From Cupriavidus numazuensis (GTDB lineage: Bacteria > Pseudomonadota > Gammaproteobacteria > Burkholderiales > Burkholderiaceae), in the NCBI RefSeq assembly GCF_905397435.1, contig NZ_CAJPVI010000007.1, positions 1-64,000 of the forward strand: 64,000 nt of DNA, read 5' to 3'. The notes beneath the pieces were generated by a model that saw only the letters and a list, made by a program, of their open reading frames with translations, made no database searches and was not told where the DNA came from. The position numbers and the translations under genes are program-made. This document shows positions 43,979 to 54,045 of the stretch, one piece after another. Within the stretch, counting starts at the first letter, position 1; the number at the start of each line of letters is the position of its first letter.

Positions 43979-45118
43979 CTAGGACAGACTGCGGAAGAGG
44001 TTCCCCGGTAGACGCTCCGCGCGGCCCTCCAGTTCCAGTTCGAGCAGCCGGGTGGCCAGCGTCTCGGGTGCCAGGCCGCTACGCTCGCACAGCGTGTCGA
44101 GGGTGACCGGATCGTGCGTCAGGACGGCGAGGAGCGGATCGTCCGGGGCGCTATGTGCTGGCTGCACTGCATCCGCCACCTTTCCCGGCTGGCATGACAG
44201 ACCGAACTCCTCCATGACGTCTTCCGGTGTTTCGACCAGCTTGGCGCCCTGACGGATCAGCACATGGCAACCGCGCGAGAGCGGTGCGTGAATGGAACCC
44301 GGGATGGCAAACACTTCCCGGCCAAGTTCCGCAGCAAGTCGGGCCGTAATCAGCGACCCCGACCTGGCAGCAGCCTCCACCACGAGCACGCCGCGCGCCA
44401 GCGCCGCGATCAGCCGGTTGCGCCTGGGGAAGTTTTCCTTGAACCCGCGCATGCCCAGCGGGAATTCGCTGATGATCGCGCCTTGCTCGGCGATACGCCG
44501 CGCCAGTTCAAGGTTGCTGGCCGGATAGACACGGTCGATGCCGGTGCCGATCACTGCGACCGTGCCACCGGCGCCCGCCAGTCCGCCTTCGTGGGCCGCG
44601 GCATCGACGCCAAGCGCCAGCCCTGACACCACTGTCTGGCCCGCCTCCGAGAACGACCTCCCGAACGCTTCCGCATCGACCTTGCCCTGTACCGTGGCTT
44701 CGCGCGCGCCGACAATGGCGAGCGCCGGCCGCGACAGTGCAGCAGGGTCGCCCTTGATATATAGCAGCGGCGGCGGATCCGTCAGATCGAGCAGGCGAAC
44801 CGGATAGCGCGGATCGACCAGCGTCAGCAGATAATTGCCGGGCTGTTCGAGCCACGCCATGGTTTTTGCCAGCGCGTGGCTCATGGTGGCGCCGGGCGCG
44901 GCCAGCACCGCGCTGGCGAGCTTGCGCGGCACGACCGACGTCAGCGCCTCCATGCTTTGCGCGAACACCTGCTGCGGCAGGCCAAACGCCGCCAGCAGCA
45001 GTCGCACCGTTACCGGGCCGATACCCGGCGCTGCCACCAGGCGCAACCACGCCAGCGTGTCATCCGGGTTCCGCGCCACGTCCGGCCATTCGGCGGCCGG
45101 CGCCTGGCTGGCGGTCAA
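43979..45118 (-). CDS. dprA: DNA-processing protein DprA (Smf)
   Basis: RecA loader for incoming single-stranded DNA in natural transformation. The 379-residue protein has an N-terminal SAM-like region (LAWLRLVAAPGIGPVTVRLL), the Rossmann DNA-binding domain (LAIVGAREATVQGKVDAEAF, about 135-155, and VSGLALGVDAAAH; GSLITARLAAELGREVFAIPG), and a C-terminal winged helix. Start is a TTG (complement at 45116-45118) that overlaps the TGA of the LysM gene as TTGA; there is no own ribosome site, so translational coupling is likely. Confidence 0.94.
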   Translation of the reverse strand: MTASQAPAAEWPDVARNPDDTLAWLRLVAAPGIGPVTVRLLLAAFGLPQQVFAQSMEALTSVVPRKLASAVLAAPGATMSHALAKTMAWLEQPGNYLLTLVDPRYPVRLLDLTDPPPLLYIKGDPAALSRPALAIVGAREATVQGKVDAEAFGRSFSEAGQTVVSGLALGVDAAAHEGGLAGAGGTVAVIGTGIDRVYPASNLELARRIAEQGAIISEFPLGMRGFKENFPRRNRLIAALARGVLVVEAAARSGSLITARLAAELGREVFAIPGSIHAPLSRGCHVLIRQGAKLVETPEDVMEEFGLSCQPGKVADAVQPAHSAPDDPLLAVLTHDPVTLDTLCERSGLAPETLATRLLELELEGRAERLPGNLFRSLS

Positions 45119-46281
45119 CGCGGGGAAATGACGCGATCGCCGACCTCGATCACGTTCGAGGCATCGGTGACAAGCGCGTAGGACACGCCCGCGAATACGC
45201 GGAACACGAATGCCAGCCCGTAGCGCTCGTCAGGCAGCACAATATTGCGGTTGCGGTCGGTCCGGTCATGCACCACTTCGCCGGTACGCGACAGGGCAAG
45301 CACGTGTCCCGGCTCCAGCCCGGCATTGGAACCGACATTGAGCACCACTACCTGCTTGGCGCCACCGTACTGCACGCCGCCGTAGACCTTGGCGATACGG
45401 CCGTCGACCTGCGTCTCCGGCGCGCGCGGCATGTAGCGCACGGACTCGCGCATCGGCTGGGGCAGCAGCAGCGTGCCTACCCCCATTTCCTGCTGGGCCT
45501 GCGTCACGCGCAGCGTGGAAACCCCGCTCGGACCTTCGGGGCCACGGGTCAGGCGTACATTGCCTTCGTACTCGGCCTCATAGCCAAGGACCTTGCCGGT
45601 GACCGGATCGTACACAGGCGTGACCGGCCGGAACGCCTGCCAGTCGCCGCCGACCGCAGCTGCATCGGGCGCGATTCCCCGCGCATAGGCGGTATCGTCG
45701 CGACCGAGGTAGACATGCGATTCGGGCACGGCGACGATTCGCGCCGACGTGGCCAGCGTGCCCTCGTCCACCACCAGCGGGCGGATCAGGAACGGCTCGA
45801 TATCCTTGGCCGGAATGCTGAGGATGGCGGCATTTTCGGCGTCGCCGCGCACGTGCGGCGTGAGCTTGACGGTGTCATTGGCGCCCGGCGTGGTCGACAG
45901 CCAGGCGCGGCCGTCACGCTGGATCAGGTACAGGACCTGACCCGGATAGATAAGATGCGGATTGCGGATCTGTTGCCGGTTCATGCCCCACAACTCGGGC
46001 CAGCGCCACGGCTGGCGCAGGTATTGGCCGGAGATGCCCCACAGCGTATCGCCCTTGCGCACCGTATACTGCGATGGCGCATTGGGTGCCAGAGCGGAAG
46101 TGGGAATCCCTTGCTGCGCCACGCGCTGCGCCTCGGCGTGCTGCGCGGGCGTGACCGTGAGGTCAGCCGCCAGGGCCGGAACACTGGCTGTGGCAGTGAC
46201 GCCTACAGCACACAACATGGCATGGGTGAACGCGTACAGCCTGCGGCCCGACGCCGCCTGTTCTTTGGTAAGATCGCGCAT
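45115..46281 (-). CDS. LysM peptidoglycan-binding domain protein
   Basis: Exported protein of 388 residues. Signal peptide near residues 15-40 (LCAVGVTATASVPALAAD), then one LysM domain (QYTVRKGDTLWGISGQYL...LIYPGQVLYLI, about 70-120), and a long C-terminal part with beta-rich sequence of unknown fold. It is the conserved gene upstream of dprA in Burkholderiaceae, facing def. It likely binds cell-wall glycan in the periplasm. Start MRDLTKEQ chosen for signal position; no strong ribosome site. Confidence 0.88.
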   Translation of the reverse strand: MRDLTKEQAASGRRLYAFTHAMLCAVGVTATASVPALAADLTVTPAQHAEAQRVAQQGIPTSALAPNAPSQYTVRKGDTLWGISGQYLRQPWRWPELWGMNRQQIRNPHLIYPGQVLYLIQRDGRAWLSTTPGANDTVKLTPHVRGDAENAAILSIPAKDIEPFLIRPLVVDEGTLATSARIVAVPESHVYLGRDDTAYARGIAPDAAAVGGDWQAFRPVTPVYDPVTGKVLGYEAEYEGNVRLTRGPEGPSGVSTLRVTQAQQEMGVGTLLLPQPMRESVRYMPRAPETQVDGRIAKVYGGVQYGGAKQVVVLNVGSNAGLEPGHVLALSRTGEVVHDRTDRNRNIVLPDERYGLAFVFRVFAGVSYALVTDASNVIEVGDRVISPR

Positions 46282-46442
46282 TTTCGTGAACCGGCTGGTA
46301 GAACAACCGGATTGACCCTGGAGAGCGTGCCTGCTGCGGCGCGCCTTGAATTTTTGTACTAGCGCCCCGATTCTGCATGTAAACCCCCGCCGCCGCAACG
46401 CGGCCGGATAGCCCAGAGCAGCCGGCGTTGCGCCCGAGCATC

Positions 46443-46949
46443 ATGGCAAAACTCGACATCCTGACCTACCCCGATCCCCGTCTGCACACCGTGGCGAAGC
46501 CCGTCAAAGAAGTGGACGACCGCATCCGCCAGCTGGTGAAGGACATGGCCGAAACCATGTACGAAGCGCCCGGCATCGGCCTGGCCGCGACGCAGGTCAA
46601 CGTGCATGAGCAGGTGGTGGTAATCGACGTGTCCGAAACGCGCGACGCGCTCCAGGTCTTTATCAACCCGGAGATCGTCTGGGCCAGCGACAACCGCAAG
46701 GTCTGGGAAGAGGGCTGCCTGTCGGTGCCTGAGGTCTATGACCGCGTCGAACGCCCGGATCGCGTGCGCGTGCGCGCGCTCAACGAAAAGGGCGAGACCT
46801 TCGAGCTCGACGCCGACGACCTCCTGGCCGTCTGCATCCAGCACGAGATGGACCACCTGCTCGGCAAGGTGTTTGTCGAGTATCTGTCGCCGCTCAAGCA
46901 GACCCGCATCAAGTCCAAGCTGCACAAGCGCGAACGCGCGCGCATGTAA
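46443..46949 (+). CDS. def: peptide deformylase
   Basis: Metalloenzyme of 168 residues that removes the formyl group from nascent proteins. All three motifs are present: GIGLAATQV (about 44-52), EEGCLSVPE with the metal cysteine (about 88-96), and [12 protein letters not shown] with the HExxH zinc site (about 131-142). Start [14 protein letters not shown]. Divergent from the LysM gene and followed by fmt, the enzyme doing the reverse reaction on initiator tRNA. Confidence 0.97.
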   Translation: MAKLDILTYPDPRLHTVAKPVKEVDDRIRQLVKDMAETMYEAPGIGLAATQVNVHEQVVVIDVSETRDALQVFINPEIVWASDNRKVWEEGCLSVPEVYDRVERPDRVRVRALNEKGETFELDADDLLAVCIQHEMDHLLGKVFVEYLSPLKQTRIKSKLHKRERARM

Positions 46950-47017
46950 CAAGCGCCTGCGCGGCTGGACAGCCGCGCCGTGTCTGCTATCGTTACGGCT
47001 TCCAAAGTCAAAAACGT

Positions 47018-47048
47018 ACCGGCCGCTATGCGGCCGGTTCTGCTTTTG
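47018..47048 (+). terminator. hairpin between def and fmt, possible terminator
   Basis: ACCGGCCG (47018-47025), loop CTATG, CGGCCGGT (47031-47038), then TCTGCTTTTGG. The U-rich stretch is short and interrupted, so it may terminate def partly or only shape the transcript. Confidence 0.5.
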
Positions 47049-47085
47049 GCCCTGCATTCTTGGTCCTGCATTCAGGGAGCCCGCC

Positions 47086-48081
47086 ATGTCCGAAGCCCAG
47101 TCCCTGCGTGTCGCCTTTGCCGGCACGCCCGAATTCGCGCGTGTCGCGCTTGAAGCCATCCATGCCGCCGGTTTCCCGGTTGTCGCGGTGCTCAGCCAGC
47201 CGGACCGCCCGGCCGGCCGCGGTATGCAACTGCAGGCGAGCCCCGTCAAGCTGTATGCGGTTGCCAATAGCCTGGAGCCGGTGCTGCAGCCGCGTTCGCT
47301 GCGACGAGCGGGTAAGTATCCCGAGGATGCCGCCACGGCCATCGACGCGCTTGCGCAGACCGCGCCCGACGTGATGGTCGTGGCCGCCTACGGCCTGATC
47401 CTGCCGACTGAAGTCCTGACGCTGCCGCGGCTGGGTTGCCTGAACATCCATGCTTCGCTGCTGCCACGCTGGCGCGGCGCTGCCCCCATCCACCGCGCGA
47501 TCGAGGCCGGCGACGCCGAGACCGGCATCACGCTGATGCAGATGGACGAAGGCCTCGATACCGGTGCGATGCTGTCGCGCGAAGCCGTACCCATTACAGC
47601 GGATGACAGCACCGGATCGCTGCACGACACGCTTGCAGCGCTCGGCGGGCGCATGATCGTCGAGGCGCTGCGCAAGCTCGCTGCCGGCGAAACGCTGCCG
47701 GCCACGCCGCAGCCCGAAGCCGGCATCACCTACGCCGAAAAGATCGGCAAGGACGAAGCGCCACTGGATCTGCGCCGCCCGGCCGCTGAACTTGCCAGCC
47801 AGGTCCGCGCGTTCAACCCGTTCCCGGGCGCCACGCTGCAGCTCGACAACACGGTGATCAAATGCTGGCAAGCCGTGCCGCTGTCCGCCGGCACCAGCCT
47901 GCCGCACCCGGCGGGCACGGTGCTGGCCTCGGACGCCAGCGGCGTGATCATCGCCTGCGGCAATGGCAGTGCGCTGCAGGTCACCGAACTGCAGAAACCC
48001 GGCGGCCGCCGCCAGCCGGCACAACAGTTCCTGCAAGGCACGCCGCTACCGCCGGGAACACGCTTTGTCGTGCCCGCATAA
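47086..48081 (+). CDS. fmt: methionyl-tRNA formyltransferase
   Basis: Formylates initiator Met-tRNA using 10-formyl-tetrahydrofolate. 331 residues; N-terminal catalytic domain begins [19 protein letters not shown] and holds [18 protein letters not shown] (folate/catalytic region, about 118-135) and the flexible loop [14 protein letters not shown]-terminal OB-like domain binds tRNA. Start at ATG 47086 with GGGAG upstream; the open frame extends further upstream but overlaps def in another frame. Followed by htpX and rsmB. Confidence 0.97.
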   Translation: MSEAQSLRVAFAGTPEFARVALEAIHAAGFPVVAVLSQPDRPAGRGMQLQASPVKLYAVANSLEPVLQPRSLRRAGKYPEDAATAIDALAQTAPDVMVVAAYGLILPTEVLTLPRLGCLNIHASLLPRWRGAAPIHRAIEAGDAETGITLMQMDEGLDTGAMLSREAVPITADDSTGSLHDTLAALGGRMIVEALRKLAAGETLPATPQPEAGITYAEKIGKDEAPLDLRRPAAELASQVRAFNPFPGATLQLDNTVIKCWQAVPLSAGTSLPHPAGTVLASDASGVIIACGNGSALQVTELQKPGGRRQPAQQFLQGTPLPPGTRFVVPA

Positions 48082-48247
48082 GACACCACGGTGGGCACAA
48101 TCGAGCACTTCGCGCTAGCCCCGACGCAGCGCCCAGTTGGCCGAGTCGTGCGGATCCGTTGAATTTTCAGCGTTTCGCCCCTATCTAATGCTCAGCGCGC
48201 CTCGCTGCGACGGTGGCGCGGTATACGACTACTCGGAGATCACGTCA

Positions 48248-49108
48248 ATGTTCAACTGGGTCAAGACCTTCATGTTGATGGCCGCCATCACGGCGCTGTT
48301 CATCGTCATCGGCGGCATGATCGGCGGACGCAACGGCATGATGTTCGCGCTGCTGATGGCGCTGGGCATGAACTTCTTCTCCTACTGGTTCTCGGACAAG
48401 ATGGTCTTGCGCATGTACAACGCGCAGGAAGTCGACGCAGGCAGCGCGCCGCAGTTTTACGGCATGGTGCAGGAACTGGCGCAGCGCGCAGGCCTGCCAA
48501 TGCCGCGCGTGTACCTGATCAACGAGGACGCGCCGAACGCGTTCGCCACGGGCCGCAATCCCGAACACGCTGCCGTGGCCGCGACGACAGGCATCCTGCG
48601 CGTGCTGTCGGAGCGCGAACTGCGCGGCGTGATGGCGCATGAACTCGCGCACGTGCGCCACCGTGACATCCTGACCTCGACCATCGCCGCGACCATGGCC
48701 GGTGCGATCTCGGCGCTCGCGAACATGGCGATGTTCTTTGGCGGACGCGACGAAAACGGCAACCGCACCAATCCGATTGCCAGCATTGCCGTAGCCATCC
48801 TCGCGCCGCTGGCCGCTTCGCTGATCCAGATGGCGATTTCGCGTGCGCGCGAGTTCGAAGCCGACCGGGGCGGCGCGGAGATCAGCGGCGATCCGCAGGC
48901 ACTGGCCAGCGCGCTCGACAAGATCCACCGCTATGCGCAGGGCATCCCGTTCCAGGCCGCGGAAGAGCACCCGGCCACGGCGCAGATGATGATCATGAAC
49001 CCGCTGTCGGGCGGCGGCATCGCGAATCTGTTCTCGACCCACCCGGCGACCGAGGAGCGCATCGCCCGGCTGATGCAGATGGCGCAGACCGGTACTTATC
49101 CGGCCTGA
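48248..49108 (+). CDS. htpX: membrane protease HtpX
   Basis: Inner-membrane zinc metalloprotease for damaged membrane proteins, 286 residues. Two N-terminal helices ([20 protein letters not shown] and a second at 30-50), zinc site HELAHVRH (M48 family HExxH, about 132-139), two more helices, and the third-ligand region [12 protein letters not shown]. Start MFNWVK; a GGAG lies 11 bases upstream. Ended by a good terminator. Confidence 0.96.
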   Translation: MFNWVKTFMLMAAITALFIVIGGMIGGRNGMMFALLMALGMNFFSYWFSDKMVLRMYNAQEVDAGSAPQFYGMVQELAQRAGLPMPRVYLINEDAPNAFATGRNPEHAAVAATTGILRVLSERELRGVMAHELAHVRHRDILTSTIAATMAGAISALANMAMFFGGRDENGNRTNPIASIAVAILAPLAASLIQMAISRAREFEADRGGAEISGDPQALASALDKIHRYAQGIPFQAAEEHPATAQMMIMNPLSGGGIANLFSTHPATEERIARLMQMAQTGTYPA

Positions 49109-49171
49109 AGGCCGCAAAATCCCGGCACGCCGGGATGCAAATCCGGGGCCGATCCGCACACAAGGTAAACT

Positions 49172-49209
49172 GCCCGCTGTCTTGCCCGTCAAGCCAGCGG
49201 GCTTTTTCT
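49172..49209 (+). terminator. Rho-independent terminator after htpX
   Basis: GCCCGCTG (49172-49179) and CAGCGGGC (49195-49202) with a 15-base loop that can form a small inner stem, followed by TTTTTCTT. It lies 63 bp after the htpX stop and before rsmB. Confidence 0.82.
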
Positions 49210-49300
49210 TGCCTGCGTGGCGCCGCCTGCGCCTGCATGGCCAGGCGGCCGTTGCCGCGCCTGCTTTGTTCTATTGTCTGAAGTCTGAAGCCTTACCGAT

Positions 49301-50674
49301 ATGCGCCTGCCCCACGAATCGCTTGCCTTCCAGATGCTCGGTGCCGCCATGGCCGTGCGTGCCGTCAATGAAGGTACCGCCCTGCCGCAGGCCATTGAAG
49401 ATACCGCCGCGCACCTGCGCCTGGATCGCGTGCGCGATGCCGCCACGCGCGGCGCCGTGCAGGACCTGGCCTACCGCACCATGCGCCAGTTCGGCACCGC
49501 GCGCGCGCTGGTCACGCAACTGGTCACACGTCCGCCCGGCTCCCAGGTCGATTCGCTGCTCGCCGTAGCGTTGTCGCTGCTGCTCGAAGGCGAGGAGGGC
49601 GATGCGGCCAAGGCCGGCCGCGGCGGTTACAACGCATTTACGGTGGTGGACCAGGCCGTCAGCGCCGCGGCATCCGAACCCAAGACTGCGCATGCGCGCG
49701 GCCTCGTGAACGCCGTGCTGCGGCGTTTCCTGCGTGAACGCAAGGCGCTGCTCGCCGAAGTCAGCCGCGACGACCAGGCGCGCTGGAACCTGCCCGAATG
49801 GTGGTTGCGCATGCTGCGCGAAGCCTATCCCGACCAGTGGACAGCGCTCGCCGAAAGCGCGAACGTGCGTCCGCCGATGACACTGCGCGTCAACACGGCA
49901 CGCATCCCGTTGCAGCAATACCTGACGGATCTCGCCAATGCCGGACTGGCCGGGCAGGCCATCGGTACGCAGGCCGTGCGACTGGTTCGCGCCGTACCCG
50001 TCTCGCAAGTCCCGGGATTTGAGCGCGGCGATGTCTCGGTGCAGGATGCCGGCGCGCAGCTCGCCGCGCCGCTGCTCGAGGTTGCCGACGGCATGCGCGT
50101 GCTCGACGCGTGCGCCGCGCCCGGCGGCAAGACGGGGCATCTGCTGGAGTTGGCCGATATCGACGTGACTGCCGTGGAGAGCGACGCGCAACGTGCATCG
50201 CGCATCGACGAGAACCTGTCGCGCCTCGGCAAGCGCGCGAGCATCGTCGTGGGCGACGCAAGCCGCCCCGGCGACTGGTGGGACGGCCAGCAGTTCGACC
50301 GCATCCTGGCCGACGTGCCGTGCTCCGCATCGGGCATCGTGCGGCGCCACCCCGATATTCGCTGGCTGCGCCGTGAAGCCGATATTGCCCGGCTTGTCAA
50401 TGAACAGCGGCGCATCGTTTCGCAACTCTGGCCGCTGCTCAAGCCTGGCGGCATTCTGGTCTATGTCACCTGTTCTATTTTCCCAACGGAAGGGGAGGAG
50501 CAGGCGCGCTGGTTTGGTGCACAGTTGGCAGATGCGATACGATTGCAGGCGCCGGGGCAGCTGCTGCCCGGCACGCATGCAACACAGCCTGCCGGCGACA
50601 ACCATGCTGGCCAGGTCAGCCTGCCATCTGATCATGATGGCTTCTTCTACGCCCGCTTCCAGAAACGCGCCTGA
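49301..50674 (+). CDS. rsmB: 16S rRNA (cytosine-967-C5)-methyltransferase RsmB
   Basis: Methylates C967 of 16S rRNA using S-adenosylmethionine. 457 residues: N-terminal NusB-like RNA-binding domain (about 1-150), then the NOL1/Nop2/Sun methyltransferase with SAM site DACAAPGGKTGHLLEL (about 268-283), the PC motif ADVPCSASGIVRRHPDI and the nucleophile motif VYVTCSIFPTEGE (TCS, about 396-400). First of a run rsmB-DUF4390-ntrY-ntrX with 21 bp to the next gene. Confidence 0.96.
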   Translation: MRLPHESLAFQMLGAAMAVRAVNEGTALPQAIEDTAAHLRLDRVRDAATRGAVQDLAYRTMRQFGTARALVTQLVTRPPGSQVDSLLAVALSLLLEGEEGDAAKAGRGGYNAFTVVDQAVSAAASEPKTAHARGLVNAVLRRFLRERKALLAEVSRDDQARWNLPEWWLRMLREAYPDQWTALAESANVRPPMTLRVNTARIPLQQYLTDLANAGLAGQAIGTQAVRLVRAVPVSQVPGFERGDVSVQDAGAQLAAPLLEVADGMRVLDACAAPGGKTGHLLELADIDVTAVESDAQRASRIDENLSRLGKRASIVVGDASRPGDWWDGQQFDRILADVPCSASGIVRRHPDIRWLRREADIARLVNEQRRIVSQLWPLLKPGGILVYVTCSIFPTEGEEQARWFGAQLADAIRLQAPGQLLPGTHATQPAGDNHAGQVSLPSDHDGFFYARFQKRA

Positions 50675-50695
50675 TTACGCGCCTGATCCGATCCG

Positions 50696-51553
50696 ATGGT
50701 GAGCACGCTGCGCCTGTCAGCCTTCCGCGCCCCTGCCGACCAAGCGCACACGGTTGCCGGGGCGTGGTGCAGTGATACTGCCAGCCTGTTGCGGCGCGCG
50801 TGCGCGGGCCTGATGCTGGTGCTGGCCTGCCTGGTGCTGTGGCCCGGCGCCGTCGGCGCGCAAGTCATCGAGGCCACCGAGGCGCGCATCGAATACCAGG
50901 ACAACGGCTTCGAACTGACGGCAAGCTTTGACTTCGACTTGCCCCCGCCACTGGAAGACGCGCTGAACAAGGGCATCTCGCTGTATTTCACGGTCGAGTT
51001 CCAGTTGAGCCGTCCGCGCTGGTACTGGTTCGACGAAAAGCCCGTCAATACCAGCCGTACCATTCGACTGTCATACCAGCCGCTGACGCGCCAGTACCGC
51101 GTTTCCACCGGCGGCCTGCAGCTTCCGTTCCCGCGCCTGAAGAGCGCGCTGCAGTTTATCCAGCGCGTGCATGGCTGGCGCGTATTCGACCGCAACGCGG
51201 TCAAACCCGGCGAGTCCTACCATGCGGAAGTGCGCATGAAGCTCGACCTGTCCCAATTGCCCAAACCGTTCCAGATCAATGCGGTCAATACGCGTGAATG
51301 GAACCTCGCGTCGGACTGGCGCCGCTTCATCTATACCGTGCCGACCGATCTGAACGCGCCGCCACCTCCGCCGCCGTCACCACCTGTGACGGCGCCCGCG
51401 CTGCCAGCTTCGCCGGCCATGCCGGCATCGCCACCGATGCCCGCTTCGGCGCCGTCCGCATCGGCCGATCCGCGCATCGGCCCCTTCGTCCAGACGGTGT
51501 CGACGGCGCTGTCGCCTGCCACGCTCGTGCAGTCGGTGCCGGGCCAGCCATGA
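50696..51553 (+). CDS. DUF4390 domain protein
   Basis: Exported or membrane-anchored protein of 285 residues. A hydrophobic segment (LMLVLACLVLWPGAVGAQV, about 40-58) acts as signal, and the DUF4390 domain follows (about 60-220), with FDFDLPPPLEDALNKGISLY typical of the family. A Pro/Ala-rich tail (about 222-260) is low complexity. Function of the family is not known. It is always found next to rsmB and the NtrY-like kinase in beta-proteobacteria; its stop overlaps the ntrY start in ATGA, so co-expression is expected. Confidence 0.85.
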   Translation: MVSTLRLSAFRAPADQAHTVAGAWCSDTASLLRRACAGLMLVLACLVLWPGAVGAQVIEATEARIEYQDNGFELTASFDFDLPPPLEDALNKGISLYFTVEFQLSRPRWYWFDEKPVNTSRTIRLSYQPLTRQYRVSTGGLQLPFPRLKSALQFIQRVHGWRVFDRNAVKPGESYHAEVRMKLDLSQLPKPFQINAVNTREWNLASDWRRFIYTVPTDLNAPPPPPPSPPVTAPALPASPAMPASPPMPASAPSASADPRIGPFVQTVSTALSPATLVQSVPGQP

Positions 51554-53994
51554 ACACCAGCAGTCTCTGGGACAGCCGGTTCCGCCGCGTGCTCTACCGG
51601 GTGGTAGCCGGGATCATTGTTTTCCTTGCTCTTGTGCTGGTCGGCCTGCTGGCCGGCGCATCGGCCAACACGGAATTCTTCGATCGCTACTTCACGCTGC
51701 TGTTCAAGGTCAACCTGGTGATCGGCGCACTGCTGGTGATCACTGTCGGTGCGCTCGCGGTCACGCTATGGCTGCGCTATCGCCGGGGCAAGTTCGGCAC
51801 GCGCCTGATGACCAAGCTCGCCGTGTTCTTCGGCGTGGTCGGCGTGCTGCCCGGTGTGCTGATCTACCTGGTGTCGCTGCAATTCGTTTCACGCAGCATC
51901 GAATCGTGGTTCGACGTGCGCGTGGAAACCGCGCTCGAAGCAGGGCTGAACCTGGGCCGCTCCACGATCGACAGCGCGCTGGCCGACCTGCAGGGCAAGG
52001 CTCGCCTGATGGCGGAGCAATTGAGCGGCCCGTCGGGCATGGCCACCTCGCTGCAACTGAACCGCCTTCGCGAACAATACGGCGTGCAGGAAGCGGCGAT
52101 CTTCACGGGCAGCGGACGCGTGCTGGCCACGGCGTCGAGCAACTATGCCACGCTGGTGCCGGACCTGCCTTCCGGCGTGCTTGCCGAGCAGGCGCGGCTG
52201 GCCGGCGGTTACGCTGCAGTGGAAGGCGGTACGGATCCATCCGTGGACGGCAACCATCCCGATCCGCGCGCCGACAGCAGCCACCTGTACCGCCTGCGCG
52301 TCATCATTCCGCTCGGCGCAGCGCCAGCGGGCGACACCACCGCAGCCGCAGCCGAGGCCAGCGCCCCACGTGTCGCCGCCGCGCCAAAGGCGCGCTGGGC
52401 GGGTTCCGGCCTGTCGGTGGAACGCCGGCCCGAAGACTCGCCATCGAGCGGCTTCGGCCTGGTGGGCGACACCGTGCGCGAGGAACGCTACCTGCAGGTG
52501 GTGCATCCCGTGCCGGCCGTTCTCGCGCGCAATGCGGACGAAGTGCAGCGTGCCTACCAGGAATACCAGGAAAAAGCGCTGGGCCGCACTGGCCTGCGCA
52601 AGATGTATATCGGCACGCTGACGCTCACGTTGTTCCTCGCCGTATTCATCGCAGTGATGCTCGCGTTGCTGCTCGGCGGCCAGCTTGCGCGCCCGCTGCT
52701 GATGCTGCTGCAGGGAACCAAGGAAGTGGCCGAGGGCGACCTCTCGCCCAAGCGCGAGCTGAAGAGCCGCGACGAACTCGGCATGCTCACGCAGCAGTTC
52801 AACCAGATGACGCGCCAGCTTGCGGAGGCGCGCCTGGCCGTTGAAGAAAACCGCGTGGCGCTGGAGCAATCCAAGGCGTATCTGGAAAGCGTGCTGCAGA
52901 ACCTGACTGCAGGCGTGCTGGTGTTCGACCGGCGCTTTGTACTCATTACCGCCAACCCCGGCGCCGAACGCATCTTCCGCCAGCCGTTCGTGGCCGTGCT
53001 GGGACTGCCGGTCGAGCAGATTCCAGGCATGGGGCCGTTCGGCGAGATCGTGCGCCAGGCGTTTTCCGATCAGAGCACGCGCGAAGTGCTGGGCGGCGCC
53101 GAGCACTGGCAGAAGCAGATCGAGCTGCCGCAGGGCCATGAAGAGCAGCCGCTGACGCTGCTCGTGCGCGGCGCGCACCTGCCCGGCGGCGAGCGCGACG
53201 AGCCCGGCTACGTGGTCGTGTTCGACGACATCTCCGACGTGATTTCGGCGCAGCGCTCCGTGGCGTGGGGCGAAGTCGCGCGGCGCCTCGCGCACGAGAT
53301 CAAGAACCCGCTCACGCCGATCCAGCTCTCGGCCGAGCGCCTGCAGATGAAGCTTTCGCCGAAACTCGAAGATAAAGACGCCGAAGTGCTCAAGCGCGGC
53401 GCGGCCACGATCGTTAACCAGGTGGCGGCGATGAAACGCATGGTGGACGATTTCCGTGACTATGCGCGCACGCCGCCCGCGGTGCTGCAGTCGCTGCAGA
53501 TCAATGCGCTGGTGACTGAAGTGCTGCACCTGTATGGCATCGATGACCCGGCGGTGCATGAACATCCGGTGATCCATGCGACGCTGAACACGGACCTCCC
53601 CGAGATCAAGGGAGACCCGACCCAGCTGCGCCAGGTGATCCACAACCTGTTGCAGAACTCGCAGGATGCCGCGACCGAGAACGTCGCGGCGGGTAGGGCG
53701 GCGCCCCATATCGCTCTACACACCGAGACGGTAGAATATAAAGATTCTGCCGGCGAAAACCGCCAGGCAGTCAAGCTAACCATTGCGGACAATGGTCCGG
53801 GCTTTGCACCTCGCATCCTGAGCCGTGCGTTCGAGCCTTATGTGACCACCAAGGCCAAGGGTACGGGGCTCGGGCTGGCGATGGTAAAGAAGATCATTGA
53901 CGAACACGGCGCGCGCATAGAACTGCGCAATCGAATGGAAGGTGCCGAGATCGTCGGTGCACAGATCTCGATCCTGTTCGTTAAACTGGCATAG
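51550..53994 (+). CDS. ntrY: NtrY-like sensor histidine kinase
   Basis: Membrane kinase of 814 residues. N-terminal helices (about 18-40, 55-75, 85-105), a periplasmic/extracytoplasmic loop with an Ala/Pro-rich insert, a further helix near 355-375, HAMP (LARPLLMLLQGTKEVAEGDL), PAS (about 445-540), HisKA with phosphoacceptor in RRLAHEIKNPLTPIQLSAER, and HATPase with GTGLGLAMVKKI. The HEIKNPL box and order match NtrY. Start ATG overlaps the DUF4390 stop; an earlier frame overlaps DUF4390 and is rejected. Partner is the short response regulator 51 bp downstream. Confidence 0.93.
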   Translation: MNTSSLWDSRFRRVLYRVVAGIIVFLALVLVGLLAGASANTEFFDRYFTLLFKVNLVIGALLVITVGALAVTLWLRYRRGKFGTRLMTKLAVFFGVVGVLPGVLIYLVSLQFVSRSIESWFDVRVETALEAGLNLGRSTIDSALADLQGKARLMAEQLSGPSGMATSLQLNRLREQYGVQEAAIFTGSGRVLATASSNYATLVPDLPSGVLAEQARLAGGYAAVEGGTDPSVDGNHPDPRADSSHLYRLRVIIPLGAAPAGDTTAAAAEASAPRVAAAPKARWAGSGLSVERRPEDSPSSGFGLVGDTVREERYLQVVHPVPAVLARNADEVQRAYQEYQEKALGRTGLRKMYIGTLTLTLFLAVFIAVMLALLLGGQLARPLLMLLQGTKEVAEGDLSPKRELKSRDELGMLTQQFNQMTRQLAEARLAVEENRVALEQSKAYLESVLQNLTAGVLVFDRRFVLITANPGAERIFRQPFVAVLGLPVEQIPGMGPFGEIVRQAFSDQSTREVLGGAEHWQKQIELPQGHEEQPLTLLVRGAHLPGGERDEPGYVVVFDDISDVISAQRSVAWGEVARRLAHEIKNPLTPIQLSAERLQMKLSPKLEDKDAEVLKRGAATIVNQVAAMKRMVDDFRDYARTPPAVLQSLQINALVTEVLHLYGIDDPAVHEHPVIHATLNTDLPEIKGDPTQLRQVIHNLLQNSQDAATENVAAGRAAPHIALHTETVEYKDSAGENRQAVKLTIADNGPGFAPRILSRAFEPYVTTKAKGTGLGLAMVKKIIDEHGARIELRNRMEGAEIVGAQISILFVKLA

Positions 53995-54045
53995 TCAACT
54001 TGGCGGTCCGTCACGGAACGCTTTGGTGGGGTTAAGAGGGGAAGT